Below, piece by piece: positions 8,625 to 17,486 of a stretch of 64,000 bases of DNA. The notes under the pieces were generated by a model, which saw nothing but the letters and a program-made list of their open reading frames with translations, was not told the origin of the DNA and made no database searches. Made by a program: the position numbers and the translations under genes. The stretch is from Qipengyuania huizhouensis (lineage in GTDB: Bacteria; Pseudomonadota; Alphaproteobacteria; Sphingomonadales; Sphingomonadaceae): the NCBI RefSeq assembly GCF_019711635.1, contig NZ_JAIGNT010000004.1, forward strand, positions 124,001 to 188,000, in the 5' to 3' direction. Position 1 is the stretch's first letter. Each line of letters starts with the position of its first letter.

Positions 8625-9775
8625 CTGCTCACGAGCTCCTCGGGTACGAGTTCACCGAGAAGCCCATCTAGCAGCGGCATACCCGCTTCGGACACACCCA
8701 GCCGACCGTCCATGGTCCATATCAGTCCGAGATTTCGATAAAGAGCCAGCTTCTTTTCATCGATCAGGCCACCGCGGGAAATGCCGAAGCGGGATTCCAA
8801 TTCGGCGAGGTCGATGCCATCGGCGAGGCGCAGGCCCATGAGTATGGCTTCCGAGGCCTGTTCGCGATTATCCAGAATTCTGTGCTCGGCGATACCGTCA
8901 CCTTGCCTATCGATGGAGGCGAGGAAATTCTCGGGTTTCTTGTGGCGTGTCGTTCCAATACCGCCGCGCCGCCCATGCGCGCCCGGACCGATGCCGTGGT
9001 AGTCGCGGTATCGCCAGTAGGTGAGATTGTGACGGCTTTCCTCGCCCGGCTTCGCGTGGTTGCTGATTTCGTAAGCCGGGAGGCCAGCCTCGTCGGTCAT
9101 GGCGCGGGTAAGGGCGAAGAGGTCGGCCGCCGGATCATCCTCCAACGGATTGAAACGCCCCAGTCTAACATCCGTGGCGAAGCGCGTCGTAGGCTCGATG
9201 GTCAATTGGTACAGTGACATATGCGACGTTCCCAGCGCCAGCGCCTCCGAGAGTTCCTGCCGCCATTCGTCCGGCGTCTGATCGGGCCGGGCATAGATCA
9301 GGTCGATCGAAACGCGGCTGAACAGTTTCTGCGCTGTTTCGAGCGCATCAAGCGCTTCATTCGCACCATGGAGCCTCCCCAGAAAGCGCAACACGTCGTC
9401 ACGCAGGCTCTGTACACCAAGCGAGACACGGTTGATCCCCGCGCTAGCAAGATCGGCAAAGTTCGCGGCTTCCACCGATGAGGGATTTCCTTCGAGTGTA
9501 ATCTCGATGTTCTCCGCAAAGCCCCACAGTTTTTCAGCTTCTCGCAGGAGAGACGCCACGAGGGCAGGCGGCATGAGCGAAGGTGTTCCTCCACCGAAAA
9601 AGATACTTAGAAGCGACTCTTCATTTTCTACCGAAGCAAACTCGGCGCGCATATCGGCCAGCAATGCAGCTTCCCATACGGCCATGTCGGTGCGTCCGCG
9701 AACGTGGCTGTTGAAGTCGCAATAGGGACATTTCGCCAAGCAGAATGGCCAGTGGATGTAGAGAGAACGGGCCAA
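8621..9775 (-). CDS. hemW: Radical SAM heme chaperone HemW
   Basis: A 384-residue radical SAM protein. The iron-sulfur motif CLAKCPYC (Cys12, Cys16, Cys19) binds the 4Fe-4S cluster, followed by FFGGGTPSLM. The HNLTYW motif distinguishes HemW from coproporphyrinogen oxidase HemN. HemW proteins bind and deliver heme, and the older name is HemN-like oxygen-independent coproporphyrinogen oxidase. The gene is translated ahead of xerC and is divergent from the CAP-domain gene, with 48 bases between them for both promoters. Confidence 0.93.
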   Translation of the reverse strand: MARSLYIHWPFCLAKCPYCDFNSHVRGRTDMAVWEAALLADMRAEFASVENEESLLSIFFGGGTPSLMPPALVASLLREAEKLWGFAENIEITLEGNPSSVEAANFADLASAGINRVSLGVQSLRDDVLRFLGRLHGANEALDALETAQKLFSRVSIDLIYARPDQTPDEWRQELSEALALGTSHMSLYQLTIEPTTRFATDVRLGRFNPLEDDPAADLFALTRAMTDEAGLPAYEISNHAKPGEESRHNLTYWRYRDYHGIGPGAHGRRGGIGTTRHKKPENFLASIDRQGDGIAEHRILDNREQASEAILMGLRLADGIDLAELESRFGISRGGLIDEKKLALYRNLGLIWTMDGRLGVSEAGMPLLDGLLGELVPEELVSS

Positions 9776-9823
9776 TTCTTGGCTTCACCTCAAATTAAGC
9801 AGGAATACGGTTATAGCATTGCC

Positions 9824-10399
9824 ATGGACGGGTCTAAAATTCTGATTGCGGCAAGCGCCGCATTCGCTGCGCTATGTGCCACGGGCATCACGGTTGCCGC
9901 AAGCGCTAGCAACAGCGGCAATGGGTACCGAACCGGAACAGCTTACGACAATCGCATGGATGATAGGCTCGCCTTGCGCATGCTCGACGCGCATAATCGT
10001 GAGCGGCAGCGCCTCGGCTTGCCCAAGCTGAAATGGAACCGCGCGCTGGAGCGCGAGGCACAGCAATGGGGCCGCGAACTCGCCAGACGTGGACGGCTAG
10101 AACATGCCGACCGCCGCACGCGCAACAGCACGGGCGAGAATCTATGGATGGGTAGTCAGGGCCAATGGGACGTGCTTGTCGGGCTCGAAATGATGATCGA
10201 TGAAAAGAGGCATTACAGGCACGGTAATTTTCCCGAAATTTCCTCGACGGGAAAGTGGGCCGACGTAGCGCATTATACCCAGATAGTCTGGCGCGACACC
10301 AAGGAAGTTGGCTGTTCGGTAGTCAACGACCGGGGCTGGGACGTGCTGGTGTGTCGCTACTGGCCCGCCGGCAATGTTTGGGGTCAGAAGGCTTACTGA
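9824..10399 (+). CDS. CAP/SCP-domain secreted protein
   Basis: A 191-residue protein with a hydrophobic signal-like N-terminus (residues 1-27) followed by a CAP (PR-1/SCP) domain. CAP signatures are MLDAHNRERQRLGL, GENLWMG, HYTQIVW and VLVCRYWPAGN. The conserved His/Glu pairs of the CAP cleft are present. Bacterial CAP proteins are extracytoplasmic and poorly characterised. ATG at 9824 is preferred to an upstream ATG at 9704 that would lie inside hemW on the other strand. The last 7 bases overlap the 3' end of convergent rdgB. Confidence 0.9.
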   Translation: MDGSKILIAASAAFAALCATGITVAASASNSGNGYRTGTAYDNRMDDRLALRMLDAHNRERQRLGLPKLKWNRALEREAQQWGRELARRGRLEHADRRTRNSTGENLWMGSQGQWDVLVGLEMMIDEKRHYRHGNFPEISSTGKWADVAHYTQIVWRDTKEVGCSVVNDRGWDVLVCRYWPAGNVWGQKAY

Positions 10400-11022
10400 C
10401 CGAACTGTTCGTTTACGAGTTTGGCGAAGGCATCGGCGCGATGGCTGATCGCGTGTTTTTCTTCCGGTGCGATCTCTGCGAAAGTTTGCTCGCGTCCCTT
10501 GGGAACGAAAACCGGATCGTAGCCGAACCCCATTTCCCCGCGGGGCGGCCACGTCAACTTTCCGGGTGCCGTACCTTCATAGACGGCGTGCTCGCCATCG
10601 GGCCAGGCGATTGCAAGTACACAGTGGAACGCGCAGGAGCGATCGGCATCGGGGCCTTTCCGCTGGAGCATTCCCTCGACCTTGCCCATGGCCATGTACC
10701 AGTCGCGGCCCGGATTGCCCTCGAACCACTGCCGTTCCGCCCAGTCTGCGGTATAGACGCCGGGGCGTCCGTCCAGTGCATCGACCGAAAGACCGCTGTC
10801 GTCGGCAAGGGAAGGGAGGCCCGAGGCCTCGGCTGCTGCGCGCGCCTTTAGCAGAGCGTTCTGGACGAAAGTCGTCCCCGTTTCCGCCGGTTCGGGCAGG
10901 CCCAGAGAGCCTGCGGAGATGCACTTCACCCCATGCGGGGCGAGCAGCGCGGAAATCTCCTTGAGCTTGCCCGCATTATGCGTGGCGATCACCAGGCTGC
11001 CCGAACCGATGCGGCGTGTCAT
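10393..11022 (-). CDS. rdgB: XTP/dITP diphosphatase RdgB
   Basis: A 209-residue Ham1/RdgB pyrophosphatase that removes non-canonical purine nucleoside triphosphates (dITP, XTP) to keep them out of DNA. Signature segments are [30 protein letters not shown] and FGYDPVFVP near the C-terminal third. It overlaps rph by 4 bases (ATGA), a very common rph-rdgB pairing. Confidence 0.95.
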   Translation of the reverse strand: MTRRIGSGSLVIATHNAGKLKEISALLAPHGVKCISAGSLGLPEPAETGTTFVQNALLKARAAAEASGLPSLADDSGLSVDALDGRPGVYTADWAERQWFEGNPGRDWYMAMGKVEGMLQRKGPDADRSCAFHCVLAIAWPDGEHAVYEGTAPGKLTWPPRGEMGFGYDPVFVPKGREQTFAEIAPEEKHAISHRADAFAKLVNEQFGQ

Positions 11023-11735
11023 TTGCGCGTAGCCTCGTCCTGCGCCTTGAAGATTTCGGCACAGCCCATCTGGGCCAAACGGAGGAGCCGCAGGAAGGCT
11101 TCTTCGTCATAGGGCGCGCCCTCTGCGGTTGCCTGTGCTTCAGCGATCTTGCCGCCTTCGATTAGTACGAAATTGGCATCGGCATCTGCCGAGCTGTCTT
11201 CGGGATAATCGAGGTCGAGCACAGGTGTTCCCTTGTAGATTCCGCAGGATACCGCGGCAACCTTGGCAGTAATCGGATCCTCGACGATGTCGCCCGACTT
11301 CATCAGCGCATTCACGGCGAGGCGCAGGGCGATCCATGCGCCGGAGATCGAGGCTGTGCGTGTGCCGCCATCGGCCTGGATGACGTCGCAATCGAGTGTA
11401 ATCTGACGTTCGCCAAGTTTCCTGTGGTCGACTACAGCACGCAAGCTACGACCAATAAGGCGCTGTATTTCCTGAGTTCTTCCACTCTGTTTTCCCTTGG
11501 CTGCCTCACGTTGGCCGCGAGTATGGGTTGCGCGTGGCAGCATTGAATATTCGCCGGTGACCCAGCCTTCGCCTTTGCCGCGAAGCCACGGCGGTATGCG
11601 TTCTTCGACGCTGGCGGTGCACAGCACCTTGGTATCGCCGAAACCGATCAGGCAGCTGCCCTCGGCATGTTTGGTGTAACCGGTCTCGATGGTAATGGCG
11701 CGCATTTCATCGGGCGCACGTCCTGAAGGTCGCAT
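11019..11735 (-). CDS. rph: Ribonuclease PH
   Basis: A 238-residue phosphorolytic 3'-5' exoribonuclease that trims tRNA 3' ends. Family motifs include [12 protein letters not shown] at the N-terminus, [20 protein letters not shown] split over the RNA-binding region, [16 protein letters not shown] and the C-terminal [10 protein letters not shown] metal-binding block. Length is at the family norm. It is transcribed divergently from hrcA with 84 bases between the two starts. Confidence 0.96.
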   Translation of the reverse strand: MRPSGRAPDEMRAITIETGYTKHAEGSCLIGFGDTKVLCTASVEERIPPWLRGKGEGWVTGEYSMLPRATHTRGQREAAKGKQSGRTQEIQRLIGRSLRAVVDHRKLGERQITLDCDVIQADGGTRTASISGAWIALRLAVNALMKSGDIVEDPITAKVAAVSCGIYKGTPVLDLDYPEDSSADADANFVLIEGGKIAEAQATAEGAPYDEEAFLRLLRLAQMGCAEIFKAQDEATRK

Positions 11736-11784
11736 AAAATCTCCAATGCAGTCGAATCTCTCGGGCAGGCTTTGGCCGAAGCCC

Positions 11785-11813
11785 CTTGAGGCCGCAAGGG
11801 GAGCGGCTAGATA
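11785..11813 (+). promoter_or_regulatory. Candidate hrcA promoter, leaderless transcript possible
   Basis: TTGAGG at 11786-11791 and TAGATA at 11808-11813 are separated by 16 bases, a reasonable sigma70-like pair. The distance from the -10 box places the expected transcription start at or next to the ATG at 11820, so the mRNA may have almost no 5' leader. An inverted repeat CCCCTTG/CAAGGGG (11782-11788 and 11795-11801) overlaps the spacer and could be an operator. No CIRCE-type inverted repeat is visible here. The call rests on sequence pattern only. Confidence 0.35.
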
Positions 11814-11819
11814 GGAACA

Positions 11820-12863
11820 ATGAACTCGCCGCCTCTACCTGACATGTCCGACCGTGCTCGCGAGATATTTCGCCTCGTGGTCGAGGGATATCTCGAGAGC
11901 GGCTCGCCGGTCGGTTCGAAAGCTCTTTCGGGCGAGGGAGGTGTGAACCTCTCACCCGCGTCGATCCGGTCCGTTCTGGCGGAATTGGAACAGCGCGGGC
12001 TTCTTGCCGCTCCGCACACCAGCGCAGGCCGTATGCCGACGGACAGCGGACTTCGTCTCTTTGTCGATGCGATGATGCAGGTGGCCGAACCGACCGCGGA
12101 GGAACGCGCCGCCATCGAACAACGCATCGCACAGCCGGGTCCTATCGAACGTGCGTTGGAGCAGACCAGTGCCTTGCTTTCCGACCTTTCGGGTGCGGCG
12201 GGCATGGTCATGGTGCCGAGACGAGAGCCGCGCCTTGCGCAGGTCTCGCTTACCCCGCTCGATGCCGGCCGGATTCTCGCCGTGCTGGTTGGTGAGGACG
12301 GGCATGTTGAAAATCGTGTCTTGCCTATGCCGGTCGAAGCGCTCGGCACCTCGCTCGAACAGGCGAGTAATTTCCTTACAGCCCAGACTGCGGGCCGGAC
12401 GTTGGCAGAGGCGGCACAGCTGATAGAACGCGAAATCGCCAGCGGTCGCAGTGCATTGGACGAAGCCAGTCGCGACCTGGTGGAGCGCGGTCTCGCCGTG
12501 TGGACCGAAGATGCCTCGAACCGTCCGGTCCTGATCGTGCGGGGGCAGGCTAACCTGCTCGACGAAAGTGCGCTGTCCGATATCGAAAGGGTCCGTTCGT
12601 TGCTGGACGACCTCGAAAACAAGCAGTCGGTTGCCTCGTTGCTGGAAAATGCGCGTGAAGCGGAAGCCATGCGAATTTTCATCGGTAGCGAGAATCGCTT
12701 GTTTTCGCTTTCGGGCTCGTCCGTCATCGCCGCGCCCTATCGCGACCGGGAGGGAAAAGTGGTCGGGGTACTCGGTGTCATCGGTCCAACTCGGTTGAAT
12801 TACGCGCGTGTCGTCCCCATGGTGGATTTCACGGCCCGATCCTTGGGCAAGAGAATTGGCTGA
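11820..12863 (+). CDS. hrcA: Heat-inducible transcription repressor HrcA
   Basis: A 347-residue HrcA. The N-terminal winged-helix domain has [26 protein letters not shown] and [19 protein letters not shown]. The [12 protein letters not shown] linker is diagnostic. The C-terminal half is the GAF-like dimerisation domain ending near [19 protein letters not shown]. HrcA normally binds CIRCE operators in front of groESL or grpE/dnaK genes, and I see no CIRCE copy in this window. It is followed 12 bases later by grpE. Confidence 0.96.
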   Translation: MNSPPLPDMSDRAREIFRLVVEGYLESGSPVGSKALSGEGGVNLSPASIRSVLAELEQRGLLAAPHTSAGRMPTDSGLRLFVDAMMQVAEPTAEERAAIEQRIAQPGPIERALEQTSALLSDLSGAAGMVMVPRREPRLAQVSLTPLDAGRILAVLVGEDGHVENRVLPMPVEALGTSLEQASNFLTAQTAGRTLAEAAQLIEREIASGRSALDEASRDLVERGLAVWTEDASNRPVLIVRGQANLLDESALSDIERVRSLLDDLENKQSVASLLENAREAEAMRIFIGSENRLFSLSGSSVIAAPYRDREGKVVGVLGVIGPTRLNYARVVPMVDFTARSLGKRIG

Positions 12864-12875
12864 CAGGGTTTTCAA

Positions 12876-13487
12876 GTGAACAACGAGAACACGAACGAAC
12901 CGCAGGAAAAGGCGGTCGACGATGAAGTGGCGCGCGAAATGGAAGGCGTGCCGGAACACCTGCGCGAAGGCGCGGACGAAGACAAAAGCGAAGGTGAAGA
13001 CGCGGAGGAAGCGCTGGAAGATGCGCTCGCCAGCCTTCGCGGAGATCTTGAAGCAGCGAAGCAGGACGTACTTTATGCTCGCGCAGAGACACAGAATGTG
13101 CGTCGCCGCATGGAGAAGGATATTCAGGACGCCCGCAATTATGCTGCCACCGGTTTCGCGCGCGATGTGCTGAGTGTGGCAGACAACCTTGCGCGCGCAC
13201 TCGATGCGATCCCGGACGAACAGCGGGAAGACGAGAAGCTCAAGGGTTTTATCGCGGGTATCGAGGCAACCCAACGCGAACTGGAGAAGGTTTTTTCGCA
13301 GAACGGCATTACGCGCATAGCCGCCAAGGGTATGCCGCTCGATCCGAACCAGCATCAGGCAATGATGGAAGTGCCAACCGACGAGGTCGAACCCGGCACG
13401 ATCGTTCAGGAGATGCAGGCCGGCTACATGATCAAGGATCGTCTGCTGCGCCCGGCAATGGTCGGCGTAGCAAAGAAGCCGGACTGA
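12876..13487 (+). CDS. grpE: Nucleotide exchange factor GrpE
   Basis: A 203-residue GrpE, the ADP-release factor for DnaK. A highly acidic N-terminal tail (residues 1-55) precedes the long coiled coil (YARAETQNVRRRMEKD) and the C-terminal beta domain with MPLDPNQHQAMMEV and GYMIKDRLLRPAMVGVA. The start codon is GTG at 12876, 12 bases after the hrcA stop, so hrcA-grpE form an operon separate from dnaK-dnaJ about 5 kb away. Confidence 0.96.
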   Translation: MNNENTNEPQEKAVDDEVAREMEGVPEHLREGADEDKSEGEDAEEALEDALASLRGDLEAAKQDVLYARAETQNVRRRMEKDIQDARNYAATGFARDVLSVADNLARALDAIPDEQREDEKLKGFIAGIEATQRELEKVFSQNGITRIAAKGMPLDPNQHQAMMEVPTDEVEPGTIVQEMQAGYMIKDRLLRPAMVGVAKKPD

Positions 13488-13512
13488 TCAGAACACTTTC
13501 GGGAGAGAATCG

Positions 13513-15264
13513 ATGAGGACTGCCATTTTCGGAGCGGCGGTCCTCGCCGTCTCCGCTTTCGCTAGCCCGCTTGCAGCTCAGGACACAGCCGACGAGCGGC
13601 TCATGGCACTGGCCGACGAATATCATGACTTCCAGTTGGCGGAATATGGACTGACGGAACGGGACGACGGAGGCACCGAACAGGGCGACCGGCTATGGTC
13701 GGTGACTCCCGAAGCGCATCGCGCACGCGCGGCGCAATTCGCCCGCTACCTGGAACGTCTCGAAAACATCAATTCCTCGGACTTGTCGCCGGAAGCCCGC
13801 ACCAATGCGATGGTCCTTCGCACACTTCTCGAAAGCGACATCGGCGATGCGCGCTTTGCCGAATGGGAAATGCCCTTCGACAGCGACAGCAACTTCTGGT
13901 CCTATCTCGCTGCGAGAAGTGCTTTCAATACAGTCGAGGATTATGAGAATTACATCGGGCGCATGCGCGATTTGCCGCGCTATTTCGATGAACAGATCGC
14001 CAATGCCGGTGCAGGGCTGGAACGAGGTTTCAGTGTTCCGCGCGTAACGCTCGAAGGTCGGGATGCTTCGATCGAGGCATATGTCGTCGATTCCCCCGAA
14101 GAGAGCCCGTTTTGGACGCCCTTCGAGAGCTTGCCCCAACGGTTCTCGGCCGAGGATCGCGCGCGGCTGGTGGCAGAAGGTCGCGCTGCGATCGAGGAAA
14201 GCGTCACGCCTGCCTATCGCGAGTTGCTGACGTTCTTCCGGGAGATCTATTTGCCCAACGCCCGCACCACATTGGGTGCTCGCGAGTTTCCAGATGGCGC
14301 GGCCTATTACGCGCAGCAGATACGGCAATATACCACGCTCGACCTGACCGCAGAGGAAATCCACCGTATCGGTCTGGGAGAGGTCGCTCGAATCACTTCG
14401 GAAATGGAGCAGGCAAAGGCGGATGCCAGTTTCGAAGGCACGCTGGCGGAGTTCATCTCTTTCCTGCGCACCGACGAACAATTCGTGGCCGATACGCCCG
14501 ATGAGCTGATGGGCGTCGCCGCTTACACTGCCAAGCGTGTCGACGACAAACTGGATGAGTACTTCGGTTTCCTTCCGCGTTACCGTCATGGACTACGTCC
14601 GGTCGATCCCGCGATCGCACCTTTTTACACTGCAGGGCGGGGAGGGCTCGAATATTGCCAGATCAACACGCATGACCTGCCGTCGCGACCGGTGTACAAC
14701 ATCCCGGCGTTGACCATGCACGAATGCGCGCCGGGACATTCCTTCCAGGCTGCGATTGCGCTCGAGCGTGAGGATGCACCGCGCTTTCGCCGTCAGACCT
14801 ATTTCTCAGGTTTCGGCGAGGGGTGGGGCCTGTACACGGAATATCTCGGCAATGAGATGGGCATCTATCGCGACCCCTATGAACGGTTCGGACAGCTGTC
14901 CTATGAAATGTGGCGCGCGGCACGGCTCGTGATCGACACCGGCATCCACCACTATGGCTGGACCCGTGAGCAGGCGGTCGAATATCTTTCCAGTCATACG
15001 GCGCTTTCGGATCGCGAAGTCGGGACCGAGATCGACCGCTATATAAGCTGGCCGGGACAGGCTCTGGCTTACAAGCTGGGCGAGATGACCATTCGGCGTG
15101 TGCGCCAGAAAGCGGAGAACGCGCTTGGGGAAGACTTCGACATCCGCAAGTTCCACGATGTCGTTCTATCGCTGGGCTCGGTCCCCCTGCCTGCGCTCGA
15201 AGCTCGCATCGACGCCTTTATCGCTGATGGTGGGCAAGGTTTGCCGGGGGTAAGCTACGACTGA
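13513..15264 (+). CDS. DUF885 family secreted metallopeptidase-like protein
   Basis: A 583-residue protein with a signal peptide (MRTAIFGAAVLAVSAFASPLAAQ). It belongs to the DUF885 family. The zinc-peptidase-like motif HECAPGH (His403, Glu404, His409) is followed by FGEGWGLYTEYL, which supplies the likely third ligand, as in M3/M32-like gluzincins. Sphingomonads often carry several paralogues; substrate and reaction are not established. The gene follows grpE by 25 bases but is probably unrelated to heat shock. An SD-like GGGAGAG precedes the ATG. Confidence 0.88.
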   Translation: MRTAIFGAAVLAVSAFASPLAAQDTADERLMALADEYHDFQLAEYGLTERDDGGTEQGDRLWSVTPEAHRARAAQFARYLERLENINSSDLSPEARTNAMVLRTLLESDIGDARFAEWEMPFDSDSNFWSYLAARSAFNTVEDYENYIGRMRDLPRYFDEQIANAGAGLERGFSVPRVTLEGRDASIEAYVVDSPEESPFWTPFESLPQRFSAEDRARLVAEGRAAIEESVTPAYRELLTFFREIYLPNARTTLGAREFPDGAAYYAQQIRQYTTLDLTAEEIHRIGLGEVARITSEMEQAKADASFEGTLAEFISFLRTDEQFVADTPDELMGVAAYTAKRVDDKLDEYFGFLPRYRHGLRPVDPAIAPFYTAGRGGLEYCQINTHDLPSRPVYNIPALTMHECAPGHSFQAAIALEREDAPRFRRQTYFSGFGEGWGLYTEYLGNEMGIYRDPYERFGQLSYEMWRAARLVIDTGIHHYGWTREQAVEYLSSHTALSDREVGTEIDRYISWPGQALAYKLGEMTIRRVRQKAENALGEDFDIRKFHDVVLSLGSVPLPALEARIDAFIADGGQGLPGVSYD

Positions 15265-15326
15265 TCGGGAACGGTCTGGCCAACACTCCGTAGTTTGACC
15301 AACAGGGAAATTGACGGAGAAATGCC

Positions 15327-15617
15327 ATGAGAAGCAAGATACTAATCGTGCCGACGCTCGCACTTTCGACACTCGGCCTTGGCGCTTGTGCGCAGAACTA
15401 TGGCGTTGAAGGTGCGGTTGCCGGGGCAGCTGCCGGTGCGGGTCTGGCTGCAATCACCGATGGTGATATTGAGACCTATGCGCTTGCCGGTGCGGCAATC
15501 GGTGGAGTTGTCGGCTACGCTACGGACAAGAACGATCGGTGCGATGGCTACTATGGCAATGGTCGCTATGTGGACGACGATTGCCGTTATGATGACCGTT
15601 ACGCACGTTATTGGTAG
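15327..15617 (+). CDS. Glycine-zipper small lipoprotein
   Basis: A 96-residue lipoprotein. The signal peptide ends in the lipobox LGAC (Cys21). The mature part contains two Ala/Gly-rich segments (GAVAGAAAGAGLAA and ALAGAAIGGVVGYATD) typical of glycine-zipper proteins that insert in or associate with the outer membrane, as in the SlyB/YMGG-type families. The C-terminal third is rich in Tyr, Asp and Arg. Function is unknown. A strong terminator follows 20 bases after the stop. Confidence 0.82.
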   Translation: MRSKILIVPTLALSTLGLGACAQNYGVEGAVAGAAAGAGLAAITDGDIETYALAGAAIGGVVGYATDKNDRCDGYYGNGRYVDDDCRYDDRYARYW

Positions 15618-15637
15618 AACTGGTCAAGCTTTGAACA

Positions 15638-15667
15638 GGGCCGCTCCCAACGGAGCGGCCCCTTTTT
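15638..15667 (+). terminator. Rho-independent terminator after the lipoprotein gene
   Basis: GGGCCGCTCC (15638-15647) pairs perfectly with GGAGCGGCCC (15652-15661) around a CAAC loop and is followed by CTTTTT. It ends the small lipoprotein transcript. The indoleamine-dioxygenase-like gene ends convergently at 15674, so the hairpin may also slow transcription from that side, although the minus-strand U tract is poor. Confidence 0.9.
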
Positions 15668-15673
15668 GATTGA

Positions 15674-16888
15674 TCAGACTACCTGAGCGCGGTTTTCGTC
15701 CCGATGCTTTTTGAGGTATTTCATGAAGGGCGTACCGCCCGTACCTACATCGGGGTCGTTACCCGCGATTGAGCCGGCCTGCTTGTTGATATAGCTCGCC
15801 GCATATTCGAGATGCCGTGTGCGGAAACGCGCCGACTGTTCAAGACAGGCGTTGAAGGCATCCTTCAGTTCCTGATTATCGCTGCCACTGACGAAGTCCC
15901 GCAGTGTCGACTGCCTGGCGAGATCCTCGATGAAGCGACGGTGTTCGACGGGGCGATACTGGTGGAGTTCGTCGAGGAACTGGCGCAGGGGATCGTCGCT
16001 GTGATCGACCTGGAAAAGCGCATCCATCGCCGGAACGATCGAGCTTTGCGAACCCGTTTGCCCGCGGAAAGCCTGCGGCTTGCCTTCGTAACGGTCCATC
16101 CCCTCGTAGATAAGACCGCCGCCTTCCAACGCGGGATTGTTCGCCCAGCCGTGGATATAGGGGCGCACCCGGTGGAAATAGATGTATGGGTCGCACTGTT
16201 CGGGCATGCGGGAAAAGTGCGCGTAGATGCCTTCCCATGCTTGGTCCATTTCCCTGAGTAGGCGTGTGGCCTCGGCTGCGTTGCCATCCTTGGCAACCGA
16301 GACCAGTTTCGCCGCATTATCCAGCAGCACGCCAGCTTCGGCCTCGATTGCGACATGGACCAGCACAAACCAGTTCTCATCGGCCCCGCCGAAGAAGTTC
16401 TGGTACATTGCGATATTGTCGAGTGTGATCGGCCCCGATTTGTCGAGCCGGTACCAATTGTCGAGTACATAGCCCGAATAGGGAAGAAGTGGCGCCTGGC
16501 CTAGGCGATCGGCAATCTCGCACATGGGGCGGCCGAGATTCGCGGGCAAATGCTTCGGTGGTTCTGGTTCTCCCCAAACATAGGCCTGCACGAGGAAGGA
16601 ATAATGCACCATCGCAGTGCGTACTTCTTCTTCCGGCGCAGTCTTGACCCATTCGCCGATTAGCGGATCGGGCAGCGCGTCGAGCCAGTGACGAACGCGG
16701 CCGGTGGTCAGTAGTGCGGAGAGTTTGCCCGCAGCGTCCAGGATGGGAGCGAATTGCTCCGGAAGGGTGATTTCGTCGATTTCGTAATGCGAAAGATAGC
16801 CGCGTTCGCGGCTCATACCGTAATCTTTAAGCTCCATGTGATGACTCATCGCCGGGCGCGGGTTGGGCCGCCCGATCAATGCGCGCAT
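15674..16888 (-). CDS. Indoleamine 2,3-dioxygenase-like heme protein
   Basis: A 404-residue protein clearly related to the indoleamine 2,3-dioxygenase superfamily, which opens the indole ring of tryptophan to N-formylkynurenine. Matching blocks are RPYIHGWANNPALEGGGLIY, TGSQSSIVPAMDALF, TLRDFV and the C-terminal GTGGTPFMKYLKKHRD. The conserved proximal heme ligand is His359 in RFRTRHLEY. No other kynurenine-pathway gene is adjacent, so the substrate (tryptophan or a related indole) is inferred. The start is uncertain: ATG at 16888 has a weak GGA site, and ATGs at 16849 or 16837 are alternatives. Confidence 0.85.
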   Translation of the reverse strand: MRALIGRPNPRPAMSHHMELKDYGMSRERGYLSHYEIDEITLPEQFAPILDAAGKLSALLTTGRVRHWLDALPDPLIGEWVKTAPEEEVRTAMVHYSFLVQAYVWGEPEPPKHLPANLGRPMCEIADRLGQAPLLPYSGYVLDNWYRLDKSGPITLDNIAMYQNFFGGADENWFVLVHVAIEAEAGVLLDNAAKLVSVAKDGNAAEATRLLREMDQAWEGIYAHFSRMPEQCDPYIYFHRVRPYIHGWANNPALEGGGLIYEGMDRYEGKPQAFRGQTGSQSSIVPAMDALFQVDHSDDPLRQFLDELHQYRPVEHRRFIEDLARQSTLRDFVSGSDNQELKDAFNACLEQSARFRTRHLEYAASYINKQAGSIAGNDPDVGTGGTPFMKYLKKHRDENRAQVV

Positions 16889-16950
16889 TCGTATCCATCC
16901 GTGGCGATCTTCTCAAGCATCGGCGTGGAAAAGTTCCGAACGCCGTAACG

Positions 16951-17385
16951 TCAGGCAGCTTTTTCCGAAAATCTTACCAGCAATTCATATGCTTCGGCCG
17001 ATGGGGCACCTGCAATCTTCACGCCATTGCGCAACCAGAAGGCGTGCTTCACGATTTCCGCCTGTTGCTCGATCCCATATTGCTCGAGCCGCCATCCAGG
17101 TTTGAGGGAATAATCATAACGCGCCCACGGCATTCGGTGGGTAACCAGGTACCAGTTACCTCTTGTCTGGGTTTGCCAGACATGGACCAGTTCGTGGATC
17201 AGCAGGCCTTGCCGGATCAGCCCTTCACGAGAGAAATCATCGCAATAATATTCAGATCGGGGGTGGAAATGCAGGTGCCCGCGCGGAGCCATGGTGACGC
17301 GGCGAGGTTGAAACGGAAACCACTTTCGTCGCCTTATGGTGACCCGGTCATAGTCGATGGCGTCACCGAAAACTGTCCGGGCCAA
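16951..17385 (-). CDS. HExxH-containing small protein (sphingomonad 'vgr-related' type)
   Basis: A protein of at least 144 residues containing HELVHVWQ, a zinc-peptidase HExxH motif, in a compact domain that also holds PRGHLHFHP and EQQAEIV. From memory, sphingomonad homologues are annotated as 'vgr related protein' without known function. The minimal start used is TTG at 17385. The upstream in-frame codons read RSLTKGEIA before ALARTVFGD, which looks like conserved family sequence. The true N-terminus therefore probably lies further upstream, via a CTG at 17490 that would overlap the previous gene's stop, or via the ATG at 17450 if one base was gained or lost in the G-rich hairpin at about 17408-17435. 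Confidence 0.65.
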   Translation of the reverse strand: MARTVFGDAIDYDRVTIRRRKWFPFQPRRVTMAPRGHLHFHPRSEYYCDDFSREGLIRQGLLIHELVHVWQTQTRGNWYLVTHRMPWARYDYSLKPGWRLEQYGIEQQAEIVKHAFWLRNGVKIAGAPSAEAYELLVRFSEKAA

Positions 17386-17486
17386 AGCAATTTCGCCTTT
17401 TGTCAGGCTGCGTTCCCCGCCCGCCGCGCATTGCGGCGGGAGAGGGTCATCGTGGCTTTCGACGCCAAGTTTGTCGCGCAGGTCGT

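Noticed and set aside
11736..13512. CIRCE operator for HrcA
   Set aside because: I looked for TTAGCACTC...GAGTGCTAA upstream of hrcA, grpE and dnaK and did not find it.
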